NCBI GenBank assembly: GCA_031272085.1
Contig: JAISUN010000029.1
Location: 1-43,574, forward strand
DNA: 43,574 bases
Direction of reading: 5' to 3'
Origin: Dysgonamonadaceae bacterium
GTDB lineage: Bacteria > Bacteroidota > Bacteroidia > Bacteroidales > Azobacteroidaceae
Shown: positions 1-7,899 of the stretch, in pieces
Position numbering within the stretch: the first letter of the stretch is position 1
Layout of the letters: every line of letters begins with the position of its first letter
The notes under the pieces: model-generated
Databases searched by the model: none
What the model was told of the DNA's origin: nothing
Seen by the model: only the letters and a program-made list of their open reading frames with translations
Made by a program: the position numbers and the translations under genes

Positions 1-270
1 AAAAACGGCATCAATCCGATGAAGATAATGAGTTTGCTGAACGACTGCATTGCGGGCAAAAAAATCACTGTCGGCAGAATCGACCTGATGAAGAATTTTT
101 CGTTTTTCGAGGTCAAAGAGGCTGATGCACAAAAAGTCGTGCAGGCGATGAACGGCATCAAAGCCTTCGGACGCCGCCTGACAGTGGAAACTTCTCAACC
201 CTCGCCTTCCGACGACAGGCAGAGGAAGATTGAGAAAGCGGGTCAGAAGAAGAAAACGCGGCGGAAGTAA
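1..270 (+). CDS. DEAD-box RNA helicase, C-terminal fragment (DbpA-type RNA-binding domain)
   Basis: The gene enters from the left edge, in frame from base 1, and ends at TAA 268-270; the start and the helicase core lie outside the window. The visible 89 residues match the DbpA C-terminal RNA-binding fold (an RRM-like domain): the stretch GRIDLMKNFSFFEV followed by an acidic helix and the segment MNGIKAFGRRLTVE is typical of that domain. It is followed by a basic tail rich in Lys and Arg (residues about 72-89), which is common in Bacteroidetes DEAD-box helicases. Such helicases remodel structured RNA, often in ribosome assembly or the cold response. The helicase assignment is family inference, because none of the DEAD or SAT motifs are in view. 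An internal ATG at 19 is not the true start, because the reading frame and homologous sequence continue upstream of it. Confidence 0.85.
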   Translation, partial: KNGINPMKIMSLLNDCIAGKKITVGRIDLMKNFSFFEVKEADAQKVVQAMNGIKAFGRRLTVETSQPSPSDDRQRKIEKAGQKKKTRRK

Positions 271-306
271 GTACTGATAGAAAAAATATGCGCCGCAACA
301 CCAAAT

Positions 307-915
307 TTAGGGTATTTTTTTCGGTTCGGTTTTTGCGGTTAATGTATCCGCCATCATAATAGCCCGAATATTTTCGAGCGCCCTTTCCTTTTTCGATTTT
401 TTGGGGACAAAAGGCTCGTCGGAAAGGATTCCGGTTTTCATCAAAACTTCGGTAGCAGCCCGAACAATGGGTAAAATCGGGGTAAAACCGGTTCCATTGC
501 TTACGATGCGGCTTTCCGGATTTTCGGCGCGGTTTTTCATTATGTTTTCAAGTTTATTTGGGTCAGATTGAGTGTCAACGGACGGCAGTTTTAATTCAAA
601 TTCCGGCTTGGGCTTCGGGCCGAGCAAGCCGTAATATTCGAGCAGCAACAGTTTATTTATTTCGTGATTGAACGTCATTTTCGGCAAGGCTTTATATTTC
701 GAGTCGGCCAAAAAATCTTTGCGAGGAACTTCGGGCAAGTCCTTTTTAACCGTATCGGGCTTCGATTCCGCCGGCGGCTCCAAAAAAGTTTTCGGATTAA
801 TGGCTTCGCGCAGGATATCTTTCCGGAAATCCTGTTCCTGCGCAAAATTGGCGGCTGCCGAAACAAAAAACAGCAAAGCGGAAGCAACAAACCGTTTCAA
901 TGATTTAAAGCCCAT
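307..915 (-). CDS. Secreted protein of unknown function
   Basis: A 202-residue protein with a clear signal peptide (residues about 1-25, a Lys/Arg start, a hydrophobic core and an AxxANFAQ-like cleavage region). The mature part is hydrophilic, with many Pro, Lys and Glu residues and no membrane segment. A short central region contains LLLLEYYGLLGPKPKPEFEL, and the C-terminal half contains GTGFTPILPI followed by a basic helix. I do not recognise a family. The arrangement suggests a periplasmic or surface-associated protein. It is convergent with the helicase gene and divergent from the thioredoxin lipoprotein gene, so it appears to be a single-gene unit. The start at 915 is supported by the signal peptide beginning directly there and by a promoter-like box about 20 bases upstream. 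Confidence 0.75.
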   Translation of the reverse strand: MGFKSLKRFVASALLFFVSAAANFAQEQDFRKDILREAINPKTFLEPPAESKPDTVKKDLPEVPRKDFLADSKYKALPKMTFNHEINKLLLLEYYGLLGPKPKPEFELKLPSVDTQSDPNKLENIMKNRAENPESRIVSNGTGFTPILPIVRAATEVLMKTGILSDEPFVPKKSKKERALENIRAIMMADTLTAKTEPKKIP

Positions 916-935
916 AATATTTAATTAATTGCGAG

Positions 936-943
936 CAAAGTTA
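936..943 (-). promoter_or_regulatory. Probable -7 box for the minus-strand secreted protein gene
   Basis: On the minus strand this reads TAACTTTG, an exact match to the Bacteroidetes -7 pattern TAnnTTTG, about 20 bases upstream of the start codon at 915. A full TTTG -33 box is missing; only TTGTG lies at about the right distance. Confidence 0.45.
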
Positions 944-970
944 GGCAAATAATGAAGCGAAACACAATTA

Positions 971-1005
971 TTTGCGTTAAAAATAATGAAAAAATTATAT
1001 CTTTG
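971..1005 (+). promoter_or_regulatory. Probable promoter of the thioredoxin lipoprotein gene
   Basis: TATCTTTG at 998-1005 matches the Bacteroidetes -7 pattern. A TTTG lies at 971-974, but the 23-base spacer is longer than the usual 19-21. The start codon follows 39 bases after the -7 box. Confidence 0.5.
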
Positions 1006-1044
1006 CAAAAAAATAAGCGTATATTTTAAAATAATTTAATAATT

Positions 1045-1827
1045 ATGAAACAAATTCTTTATTTATTTTGTATGGCAGCAATTTTTTCAGCCTGCACGGT
1101 CGATAGAAACAAATTGGCCGAACAGGAATTTCAGGCCTGCACCACCGCCGAAAAGGCTTACGGCGAAGGCGAAACGGACGTCCTGTTTGAGCAGGCCAAG
1201 AGCGCGTTTGCGCAGTTTTTTGTCCGCAACATCAACACGCCTTTCGCTCAGCAGGTTTTCACGGAATCGAAGTGGGTGCGCCGCTTGAATGAGGCGCAGT
1301 TGGATTCGGTTGTGAACGCCGTAACTGACGAGACATTCAAGGCTAACGAGGCCTACCAGAAGGCATTAGCCCGCCTCGAAGCGATGAAAAACGCCCAGCC
1401 CGGACACCGGTTTATCAACATCGAATCGACCGACGCAGCGGGAAATCCCGTTCAACTTTCCGATTTTGTCGGCCACGGAAAGTATGTTTTACTCGATTTT
1501 TGGGCTTCGTGGTGCCCCGATTGCCGGAAAGAAATGCCTGAACTCGTAAAAATTTATGAAAAATTTAAAGAAAAAAAATTTGAAGTCGTAAGTTACTCGC
1601 TCGACAAAAAATCGGAGGACTGGAAGAAGGGAATTGCCGACCTCGGGATGACCTGGCCACAGATGTCCGACCTCGGATTTTGGAATTCCAATGGGGCGCA
1701 ACTGTATGCAGTTCAATGGATTCCAACATCGGTACTCATCAATCCCGAAGGCGAAATCCTTGCCAGAAATCAGAGTATGGACGAACTTTCGACCACGCTC
1801 GAAGGCTTATTGGGAGGCTCCGAATAA
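1045..1827 (+). CDS. TlpA-like thioredoxin-fold lipoprotein
   Basis: A 260-residue predicted lipoprotein: the N-terminus has a hydrophobic stretch ending in IFSAC, so Cys17 would be the lipidated residue. Residues about 20-115 form a helical, Ala/Glu-rich region. Residues about 120-258 form a thioredoxin-like domain with the active site WCPDC (Cys157, Cys160), followed by the KEMPEL helix and a WIPTSVLI segment whose Pro matches the cis-Pro position. Members of the TlpA/ResA group reduce or exchange disulfides in exported proteins at the cell envelope. The helical N-terminal part is shorter than the DUF4369 domain often fused to this fold in Bacteroidetes, and I cannot place it. The gene stands alone, between a divergent gene and the small-RNA candidate. 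Confidence 0.85.
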   Translation: MKQILYLFCMAAIFSACTVDRNKLAEQEFQACTTAEKAYGEGETDVLFEQAKSAFAQFFVRNINTPFAQQVFTESKWVRRLNEAQLDSVVNAVTDETFKANEAYQKALARLEAMKNAQPGHRFINIESTDAAGNPVQLSDFVGHGKYVLLDFWASWCPDCRKEMPELVKIYEKFKEKKFEVVSYSLDKKSEDWKKGIADLGMTWPQMSDLGFWNSNGAQLYAVQWIPTSVLINPEGEILARNQSMDELSTTLEGLLGGSE

Positions 1828-1900
1828 TTAAAAAAACGGGGTCAATTTTTTTAATTTCCCGAAAAAAATTTAAAAATATGTTATAAAATATGTTTTTTTT

Positions 1901-1932
1901 TTTGGTAAGTTCAAAAAAAAGCGTTTCCTTTG
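1901..1932 (+). promoter_or_regulatory. Promoter resembling the tRNA-Phe promoter, with no gene directly downstream
   Basis: TTTG at 1901-1904, a 20-base spacer, then TTCCTTTG at 1925-1932 (one mismatch to TAnnTTTG). The spacer block TTCAAAAAAAAG and the downstream block CCTTTGCACCCG are both shared with the tRNA-Phe promoter at 37683-37713. The next open reading frame, lepA, begins 131 bases later and has its own promoter, so this promoter seems to serve a short RNA. Confidence 0.6.
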
Positions 1933-1938
1933 CACCCG

Positions 1939-2019
1939 ATAACCTAAAACAATCTTTTTGCCTTAAAAAACTAATGCCTATTAAAAACTGAAAAGGGCGC
2001 TTTGCGAAGAGCGCCTTTT
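1939..2019 (+). ncRNA. Candidate small RNA of about 80 nt
   Basis: The 5' end is placed 6-7 bases after the -7 box, and the 3' end at the U-run after the hairpin at 1991-2015. The body is A/U-rich with no long open reading frame; the longest frame I see is a five-codon one starting at 1974. The evidence is only the promoter plus terminator pair. I do not recognise a known RNA family. An alternative is an unusually long upstream leader of lepA, but lepA has a better promoter after the hairpin. Confidence 0.4.
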
Positions 2020-2026
2020 GCAGTTT
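1985..2026 (+). terminator. Terminator-like hairpin upstream of lepA
   Basis: AAACTG (1985-1990) pairs with CAGTTT (2021-2026), and inside it AAAGGGCGCT pairs with AGCGCCTTTT. The whole stem has one A-G mismatch and one G-U wobble, with the 8-base loop TTGCGAAG. The core looks like a Rho-independent terminator: an A-tract, a GC-rich stem, then TTTT. The -33 box of lepA lies inside its 3' arm. Confidence 0.6.
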
Positions 2027-2047
2027 AAAAGATTTGAAGTATCTTTG
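2017..2047 (+). promoter_or_regulatory. lepA promoter
   Basis: TTTG at 2017-2020, a 19-base spacer and TATCTTTG at 2040-2047 match the Bacteroidetes consensus exactly. A transcription start 6-8 bases after the -7 box would leave a leader of only about 10 bases before the lepA ATG at 2064. Confidence 0.75.
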
Positions 2048-2063
2048 CAGCACAAACAAGATA

Positions 2064-3854
2064 ATGGAACATATAAGAAATTTCTGCATAATAGCGCATA
2101 TCGACCACGGCAAAAGCACCCTGGCCGACCGTTTGCTCGAATATACCCGGACTGTTTCGGGGAAAGACCTGCAAGCGCAGGTTCTCGATGATATGGATTT
2201 GGAGCGGGAGCGCGGCATCACCATCAAGAGCCACGCGATTCAGATGAAATATACCCCGCCTCAGGGCGAAGAATACGTCCTCAACCTCATCGACACTCCG
2301 GGACACGTCGATTTTTCATACGAGGTTTCGCGCTCGATTGCCGCTTGCGAAGGCGCATTGCTGATAGTCGATGCGGCGCAGGGCATTCAGGCTCAAACGA
2401 TTTCCAACCTTTATATGGCGCTGGAAAACGACCTCGAAATAATCCCGGTTTTAAATAAGGTAGATTTGCCGCAGGCAATGCCCGAAGAAGTTGAAGACCA
2501 GATAGTTGAACTGCTCGGCTGCAAGCGCGAGGACATCATCCGCGCCAGCGGGAAAACCGGCGAAGGCGTCTATGAAATCCTCGACGCTATCGTGCAGCGG
2601 ATTCCGCCCCCAAAAGGCGACCCCGAAGCCCCGCTGCAAGCCCTGATTTTCGATTCGGTTTTCAACCCGTTTCGCGGTATTATTGCCTATTTCAAGATAG
2701 TGAACGGCACAATCCGCAAGGGCGACAAGGTAAAATTCGTCGCTACCGGAAAAGAATACGATGCCGACGAAATCGGGGTACTGAAACTCGAAATGTCGCC
2801 CCGCGACGAACTTTGCTGCGGCGACGTGGGATACATAATTTCCGGCATCAAGGTATCGAAAGAAGTGCGCGTGGGCGATACGATAACCCACATTGCCCGC
2901 CCCTGTGGCAAGGCGATTGAGGGATTCGAGGAAGTCAAGCCGATGGTTTTTGCCGGCCTGTATCCGATTGACCCCGAAGATTTTGAGAACCTGCGTTCTT
3001 CACTCGAAAAATTGCAGTTGAACGATGCTTCGCTCACTTTCCAGCCCGAATCGTCGGTTGCGCTCGGATTCGGTTTTCGCTGCGGATTTCTCGGACTGCT
3101 GCACATGGAAATCGTTCAGGAACGGCTCGACCGCGAGTTCAATATGGACGTAATTACCACTGTTCCAAACGTTTCGTACAAGGTTTTCGACAAGCAGGGC
3201 GGCTGCAAAGATGTTCACAACCCGGCCGGACTGCCCGACCTCACGCTGATTGACCACATCGAGGAGCCGTTTATCCGCGCTTCGGTCATTACCAGCACGA
3301 ATTATATTGGCCCCATAATGACGCTTTGCCTCGGCAAACGCGGGATTTTGGTACGTCAGGACTATATTTCGGGCGACCGCGTGGAAATTCTCTACGATTT
3401 GCCTCTGGGCGAGATAGTTATAGATTTTTACGACAAACTGAAAAGCATCTCGAAAGGCTATGCCTCGTTCGATTATCATTTTCACGACTACCGCCCGTCG
3501 AAACTCGTGAAACTCGATATTTTGCTCAACGGCGAGCCTGTGGATGCGCTTTCGACCCTCACTCACGCCGACAATGCCGTTACTTTCGGCCGCCGTATGT
3601 GCGAAAAATTGAAGGAACTGATTCCCCGCCAGCAGTTTGATGTGGCGATTCAGGCCGCTATCGGCGCCAAAATCATTGCCCGCGAAACAATCAAGGCCGT
3701 CCGCAAGGATGTAACCGCAAAATGCTACGGCGGCGACATTTCGCGTAAGCGCAAACTGCTCGAAAAGCAGAAAGAAGGCAAAAAACGGATGAAGCAGGTC
3801 GGCAATGTGGAAGTGCCTCAAAAAGCGTTTTTGGCTGTTTTGAAACTGGATTGA
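2064..3854 (+). CDS. lepA: Elongation factor 4 (LepA), ribosomal back-translocase GTPase
   Basis: A 596-residue protein close to the usual LepA length. The G domain begins at once: AHIDHGKS (residues 11-18) is the P-loop, followed by the switch region [17 protein letters not shown] and NKVD. It continues through the EF-G-like beta-barrel and alpha/beta domains to the LepA-specific C-terminal domain, including the basic stretch [17 protein letters not shown] near the end. LepA binds stalled or mis-translocated ribosomes, affects translation and ribosome assembly, and acts in the cytoplasm or at the membrane. I chose ATG 2064 because the conserved MEHIRNF start lies there; an in-frame TTG at 2034 sits within the promoter. 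The gene appears monocistronic, with a promoter directly upstream and a terminator downstream. Confidence 0.97.
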   Translation: MEHIRNFCIIAHIDHGKSTLADRLLEYTRTVSGKDLQAQVLDDMDLERERGITIKSHAIQMKYTPPQGEEYVLNLIDTPGHVDFSYEVSRSIAACEGALLIVDAAQGIQAQTISNLYMALENDLEIIPVLNKVDLPQAMPEEVEDQIVELLGCKREDIIRASGKTGEGVYEILDAIVQRIPPPKGDPEAPLQALIFDSVFNPFRGIIAYFKIVNGTIRKGDKVKFVATGKEYDADEIGVLKLEMSPRDELCCGDVGYIISGIKVSKEVRVGDTITHIARPCGKAIEGFEEVKPMVFAGLYPIDPEDFENLRSSLEKLQLNDASLTFQPESSVALGFGFRCGFLGLLHMEIVQERLDREFNMDVITTVPNVSYKVFDKQGGCKDVHNPAGLPDLTLIDHIEEPFIRASVITSTNYIGPIMTLCLGKRGILVRQDYISGDRVEILYDLPLGEIVIDFYDKLKSISKGYASFDYHFHDYRPSKLVKLDILLNGEPVDALSTLTHADNAVTFGRRMCEKLKELIPRQQFDVAIQAAIGAKIIARETIKAVRKDVTAKCYGGDISRKRKLLEKQKEGKKRMKQVGNVEVPQKAFLAVLKLD

Positions 3855-3879
3855 AAACAATATTATATCTACCTGAAAC

Positions 3880-3919
3880 CCCGCCGGTTCCTCGGCGGGC
3901 TGCATTTATTTGCAGTTTT
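3880..3919 (+). terminator. Terminator after lepA (two consecutive hairpins)
   Basis: CCCGCCG (3880-3886) pairs with CGGCGGG (3893-3899). It is followed at once by CTGCA (3900-3904) pairing with TGCAG (3911-3915) and then TTTTA. The position, 25 bases past the lepA stop codon, fits a Rho-independent terminator. Confidence 0.7.
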
Positions 3920-3986
3920 ATCTCGTTATTTTAACAAAATTGATTATTTTTAACGAAAAATCATTAGGAAAACGTATTTTCTTTTA

Positions 3987-3994
3987 TAATTTTG
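3987..3994 (+). promoter_or_regulatory. Probable -7 box of the Bat operon
   Basis: TAATTTTG matches TAnnTTTG, 47 bases upstream of the moxR start codon. No TTTG is seen at the -33 distance, so the promoter may need an activator or be weak. Confidence 0.45.
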
Positions 3995-4041
3995 CACCGC
4001 AAAACGAGAAAAATATCAAACTAAAAAAACACAATAAAATT

Positions 4042-5037
4042 ATGAGTCAAACAGTAGATATCCGCGAACTCAACGAGAAAATTGAGAGTAAGAGCGGTTT
4101 TGTGAACATGATTTTCATGGGAATGGACAAGACGATTGTCGGCCAGAAACATTTAGTAGAATCCTTGCTGATTGGCCTTCTTTCGGACGGCCATATCCTG
4201 CTCGAAGGCGTCCCCGGTCTGGCCAAAACGCTGGCTATTAAGACTTTGGCCTCGCTCATCGAAGCAAAGTACAGCCGCATCCAGTTTACTCCCGACCTTT
4301 TGCCTGCCGACGTTGTGGGAACAATGATTTACAGCCAGAAGAAAGAAGAATTTTTAGTAAAACACGGGCCTGTTTTCGCCAACTTTGTGCTGGCCGACGA
4401 AATCAACCGCGCCCCGGCCAAGGTTCAGAGCGCACTGCTCGAAGCGATGCAGGAACGTCAGGTAACAATCGGCGAAAAAACTTACCGCCTGCCGGAGCCT
4501 TTCCTCGTAATGGCCACCCAGAACCCGATTGAGCAGGAAGGAACCTATCCGCTGCCCGAAGCGCAGGTTGACCGCTTTATGCTGAAAGTGCTGATTAATT
4601 ACCCCAAAAAAGAGGAGGAAAAACTGATTATCCGCCAGAATATAAGCGGCGAAAAGCCCGATTTGAAGCCGGTACTCAAACAGCAGGAAATACTCGAAGC
4701 CCGCAAAATAGTTGGCGAAGTGTATATCGACGAAAAAATAGAAAAATACATTGTCGATATCGTGTTTGCAACCCGCTTCCCCGACGAACACGGACTTTCG
4801 GGGCTGAAAGAGATGATTTCGTTCGGAGCCTCGCCCCGCGCCTCCATCAATCTGGCTTTGGCGGCAAGGGCTTACGCATTCATCAAACGCCGCGGATACG
4901 TTATTCCCGAAGACATCCGCGCCGTATGCTTCGACGTTATGCGCCACCGAATCGGCCTTACCTACGAAGCCGAAGCCCGCAACGTTACATCGGAAGACAT
5001 TATCAGCGAGATACTTAACAAAGTTGAAGTACCCTAA
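4042..5037 (+). CDS. MoxR-family AAA+ ATPase, first gene of the Bat operon
   Basis: A 331-residue AAA+ ATPase of the MoxR family. The Walker A motif GVPGLAKT is at residues 56-63. The Walker B region FVLADEINRAPAKVQ has Asp119-Glu120, followed by the sensor-1 segment FLVMATQNPIEQEGTYPL that is diagnostic of MoxR. The C-terminal lid domain covers about residues 250-331. MoxR proteins act as chaperone-like partners of von Willebrand factor A (VWA) proteins, and here BatA and BatB are encoded downstream. ATG 4042 gives the usual length and lies after the promoter-like box; an in-frame upstream ATG at 3910 falls in the lepA terminator region and would add an atypical tail. DUF58 follows after 6 bases. 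The exact substrate in Bacteroidetes is not known from sequence. Confidence 0.93.
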   Translation: MSQTVDIRELNEKIESKSGFVNMIFMGMDKTIVGQKHLVESLLIGLLSDGHILLEGVPGLAKTLAIKTLASLIEAKYSRIQFTPDLLPADVVGTMIYSQKKEEFLVKHGPVFANFVLADEINRAPAKVQSALLEAMQERQVTIGEKTYRLPEPFLVMATQNPIEQEGTYPLPEAQVDRFMLKVLINYPKKEEEKLIIRQNISGEKPDLKPVLKQQEILEARKIVGEVYIDEKIEKYIVDIVFATRFPDEHGLSGLKEMISFGASPRASINLALAARAYAFIKRRGYVIPEDIRAVCFDVMRHRIGLTYEAEARNVTSEDIISEILNKVEVP

Positions 5038-5043
5038 AAACGT

Positions 5044-5913
5044 ATGGAAACAAGCGAACTTTTAAAGAAAGTACGTCAAATTGAAATCAAGACGCGGGGA
5101 TTGTCGAGCAACATCTTCGCCGGACAGTACCACTCGGCTTTCAAGGGGCGGGGAATGGCCTTTTCGGAGGTCAGGGAATATGAGTTCGGCGACGACATTC
5201 GCGACATCGACTGGAATGTAACTGCCCGATATTCAAAACCATACGTCAAGATTTTTGAAGAAGAACGCGAACTTACCGTAATGTTGCTAATCGACGTTTC
5301 GGGAAGCCGCGATTTCGGCACGCAGAACGTTCAGAAACGGGAAATGATTACCGAAATCGCCGCCACGCTCGCCTTTTCCGCCCTGCAAAACAATGATAAA
5401 ATAGGCGTAGTTTTCTTTTCAAACGGGATAGAAAAATTTATCCCGCCCAAAAAAGGACGTAAACATATACTGTTCATTATCCGCGAGTTGCTCAATTTCG
5501 AGCCGCAGGAAAAGAATACCGACATCGAACAGGCGCTGCGCTATCTGACAGGCGCGATAAAGAAACGCTGTACGGCTTTCGTTTTCTCGGACTACATCGA
5601 CCGCGGAAATTACGAACACGCGCTGACCATCGCCAACCGGAAGCACGACATTGTGGCCATTCAGGTTTACGACAACCGCGAAACCGAAATGCCGAAAGTG
5701 GGGCTGCTGAAAGTGAAAGATGCCGAAACCGGCGCGGAACGCTATATCGACACCTCGTCGGCAAAAGTCAGGAAATCGTATTACGACTGGTGGCAACAAC
5801 GCCAGACGGCAATGTCGGACGCATTCCGCAGAAGCCGCGTCGATTCGGTTTCTATCCGCACCGACCAGGATTATGTGAAATCCTTGATGGAACTGTTTAA
5901 CAAAAGGAGTTGA
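5044..5913 (+). CDS. DUF58 domain protein of the Bat operon
   Basis: A 289-residue soluble protein. It contains the DUF58 signature GRGMAFSEVREYEFGDD, then IRDIDWNVTARY, at about residues 36-62. This is followed by a VWA-like domain in which LIDVSGSRDFG (about residues 83-93) supplies a MIDAS-like Asp-x-Ser-x-Ser. DUF58 proteins almost always accompany MoxR ATPases, consistent with the 6-base spacing from the upstream gene. There is no signal peptide or membrane segment, so it probably works at the cytoplasmic face with MoxR. Its stop codon TGA 5911-5913 lies two bases before the next start, and an AGGAG sequence at 5905-5909 may serve that next gene, which is rare for this genome. Confidence 0.92.
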   Translation: METSELLKKVRQIEIKTRGLSSNIFAGQYHSAFKGRGMAFSEVREYEFGDDIRDIDWNVTARYSKPYVKIFEEERELTVMLLIDVSGSRDFGTQNVQKREMITEIAATLAFSALQNNDKIGVVFFSNGIEKFIPPKKGRKHILFIIRELLNFEPQEKNTDIEQALRYLTGAIKKRCTAFVFSDYIDRGNYEHALTIANRKHDIVAIQVYDNRETEMPKVGLLKVKDAETGAERYIDTSSAKVRKSYYDWWQQRQTAMSDAFRRSRVDSVSIRTDQDYVKSLMELFNKRS

Positions 5914-5915
5914 TT

Positions 5916-6896
5916 ATGATGAAAAAACGGATAAAAACTATGCTATTTGCCTGCCTCACAGCGGCTTTCGGCATATCCTCTTTCGCCCAGACGGTAACAA
6001 TAAGCGCCGAAATGGATTCTGCAAGCATGATGATAGGCCAGCAAACGCTCCTTCATCTGACTGTCGCCGCCGACAAGGGACAGAGGCTGATTTTGCCCTT
6101 CATTACCGACACGCTGACGACCGGCGTCGAAGTGCTCGGCATTTCGCGCGTCGATACCGCCGACATCGGAAACGGAAGGGTAGCAATGAAATACGACTAT
6201 CTGATAACTTCTTTTGACGAAGAACTTTACACCATTCCGCCTTTCCGCGTAATTTCGGAAAACGATACCGTTTATTCGCGGGAACTTGCGCTGAAAGTAA
6301 CAACGCTGCCGGTGGATACGGTTTCAAAAAAGTTTTATGATATAAAAGACGTCGCAACCCCGCCTTTCGTGCTGTGGGACTATATTTCGCCATGGATTTT
6401 AGTGTTCGTCCTGCTTGGCGTCGCGCTGCTTGGAATCATTGTTTACATCCTGATTCGCCGAAGCCAGCACAAGTCGATTATCCCGTTCGCGAAGCCGGAG
6501 CCGGAACTGCCGCTGCATCAGCGGATTCTGAAAGAACTCGACGAAGTGAAGGCTCAAAAACTCTGGCAACAGGGCAAGGTAAAAGCCTATCATTCAGATA
6601 TTACCGATATTTTAAGGCGGTATATTGTAGAACGCTTCGGAATAGAGGCTATGGAAATGACATCGGCCGAAATCCTCGACAAAATAAAGGGTTACAGCGA
6701 AGCCGACGCCGGATTCGACAATCTGAAACAGATACTTGTCTTGGCCGATTACGTCAAGTTTGCGAAGTTCAATCCTTTACCGGATGAAAACGAACTTTCG
6801 ATGATGAATGCTTACCTGTTCGTCAATAACACGAAAAAGGAAGAATTGCCTGCCGTTATCGCAGAAGAAGAGGAAAAAACTGAAAATAGTAAATAA
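5916..6896 (+). CDS. BatD-like membrane protein of the Bat operon
   Basis: About 326 residues: a signal peptide (about residues 1-25), a beta-rich exported domain (to about 150), one membrane helix (about 158-180) and a cytoplasmic helical domain of about 140 residues. The layout repeats that of BatD further down the operon, and both C-terminal domains share an FA[RK]F[AN]P segment (KFAKFNP here, EFARFAP in BatD). I infer that it is a short BatD relative that anchors the MoxR/DUF58/BatA/BatB machinery to the inner membrane. ATG 5916 and ATG 5919 are both possible; AGGAG at 5905-5909 precedes them. A TTG at 5910 that overlaps the upstream stop codon is less likely. Function in the operon is unproven. 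Confidence 0.8.
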   Translation: MMKKRIKTMLFACLTAAFGISSFAQTVTISAEMDSASMMIGQQTLLHLTVAADKGQRLILPFITDTLTTGVEVLGISRVDTADIGNGRVAMKYDYLITSFDEELYTIPPFRVISENDTVYSRELALKVTTLPVDTVSKKFYDIKDVATPPFVLWDYISPWILVFVLLGVALLGIIVYILIRRSQHKSIIPFAKPEPELPLHQRILKELDEVKAQKLWQQGKVKAYHSDITDILRRYIVERFGIEAMEMTSAEILDKIKGYSEADAGFDNLKQILVLADYVKFAKFNPLPDENELSMMNAYLFVNNTKKEELPAVIAEEEEKTENSK

Positions 6897-6902
6897 AAGA
6901 CG

Positions 6903-7889
6903 ATGATTTTTGCAAATCCACTATATTTGTTGCTGTTGCTGCTGCTGATTCCGATGATTGCGTGGTATATCTACAAACTCCGGAAATCGCAGGCGAGTTT
7001 GCGTATGTCCTCGCTCGAAGGCTTTGAAAAAGCGCCAAATACGCTGAAAGTTTATCTGCGCCACCTGCCTTTCGTGTTGAGGATAATTGCTTTGGCGCTG
7101 CTGATAATAGCAATGGCAAGGCCGCAAACAACCAACAGTTGGAACACATCCACCACCGAAGGAATAGACATTATGCTCGACCTCGACATTTCGTCGTCGA
7201 TGCTGGCTATGGACTTGAAACCCAATCGTTTGGATGCGGCAAAAGACGTTGCGGCCTCGTTCATCAACGGACGGCAAACCGACAATATCGGGTTGGTCGT
7301 TTTCGCTGGCGAAAGTTTTACGCAATGTCCGCTAACCACCGACCACGCCGTGCTGCTCAATCTGCTCCAACAGGTTCAGTGCGGGATGATTGAAGACGGG
7401 ACAGCCATCGGACACGGTTTGGCGACAGCCGTTGTCCGCTTGAAAGACAGCAAGGCAAAGTCGAAAGTGATAATCCTGCTGACCGACGGAACCAACAACC
7501 GCGGCGAAATTGCACCCCTGACTGCCGCCGAAATCGCCAAAACCTACGGAATCCGCGTTTACACGATAGCCGTAGGCACGATGGGCGAAGCGCCTTACCC
7601 GATGCAGGCCCCCGGCGGAAGCGTGCAGGTAGTGATGCAAAAGGTTGAAATCGACGAGGCTACGCTCACAAAGATAGCCCAGACAACCGGCGGCCTCTAC
7701 TACCGCGCAACCAACACCGCCGCGCTGAAAGAGATTTATAAGGAAATAGACCAGATGGAAAAAACCAAGATGAGCGTGCAGGAATACAGCAAACGCGACG
7801 AAAAATACGCCGTTTTTGCAATGTTCGCTTTTTTGGCTTTCATTCTGGAACTTCTATTGAGATATACGGTTTTGAAAAATATTCCATAA
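6903..7889 (+). CDS. batA: BatA, VWA-domain membrane protein
   Basis: A 328-residue protein with two N-terminal membrane helices (about residues 5-23 and 54-71), a VWA domain facing the periplasm (about 86-285) and a C-terminal helix (about 305-322). The metal-ion-dependent adhesion site DISSS places Asp94, Ser96 and Ser98 as expected, and LLTDGTNNRGE supplies the conserved Asp-Gly of the fold. BatA and BatB are paired VWA proteins of the Bacteroides aerotolerance operon. They are thought to form a membrane complex with the Bat TPR proteins that supports survival of oxidative or envelope stress. The next gene follows after 10 bases. Symbol assignment rests on gene order and family. Confidence 0.92.
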   Translation: MIFANPLYLLLLLLLIPMIAWYIYKLRKSQASLRMSSLEGFEKAPNTLKVYLRHLPFVLRIIALALLIIAMARPQTTNSWNTSTTEGIDIMLDLDISSSMLAMDLKPNRLDAAKDVAASFINGRQTDNIGLVVFAGESFTQCPLTTDHAVLLNLLQQVQCGMIEDGTAIGHGLATAVVRLKDSKAKSKVIILLTDGTNNRGEIAPLTAAEIAKTYGIRVYTIAVGTMGEAPYPMQAPGGSVQVVMQKVEIDEATLTKIAQTTGGLYYRATNTAALKEIYKEIDQMEKTKMSVQEYSKRDEKYAVFAMFAFLAFILELLLRYTVLKNIP

Positions 7890-7899
7890 AACGCTGATT

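Noticed and set aside
1974-1991. Five-codon frame (MPIKN) before the lepA terminator, as in an attenuator
   Set aside because: There is no run of regulatory codons and no matching alternative stem; it is probably chance.
2034-2063. Upstream TTG start for lepA
   Set aside because: This codon overlaps the promoter -7 box region; the conserved start MEHIRNF is at 2064.
3000-3905. Long open frame (301 codons) on the minus strand inside lepA
   Set aside because: It is antisense to a clear lepA gene, has no promoter and no family motif; it comes from the codon use of lepA.
3910-4041. Upstream ATG start (3910) for the MoxR gene
   Set aside because: It lies in the lepA terminator and before the promoter box; it would add 44 atypical residues.
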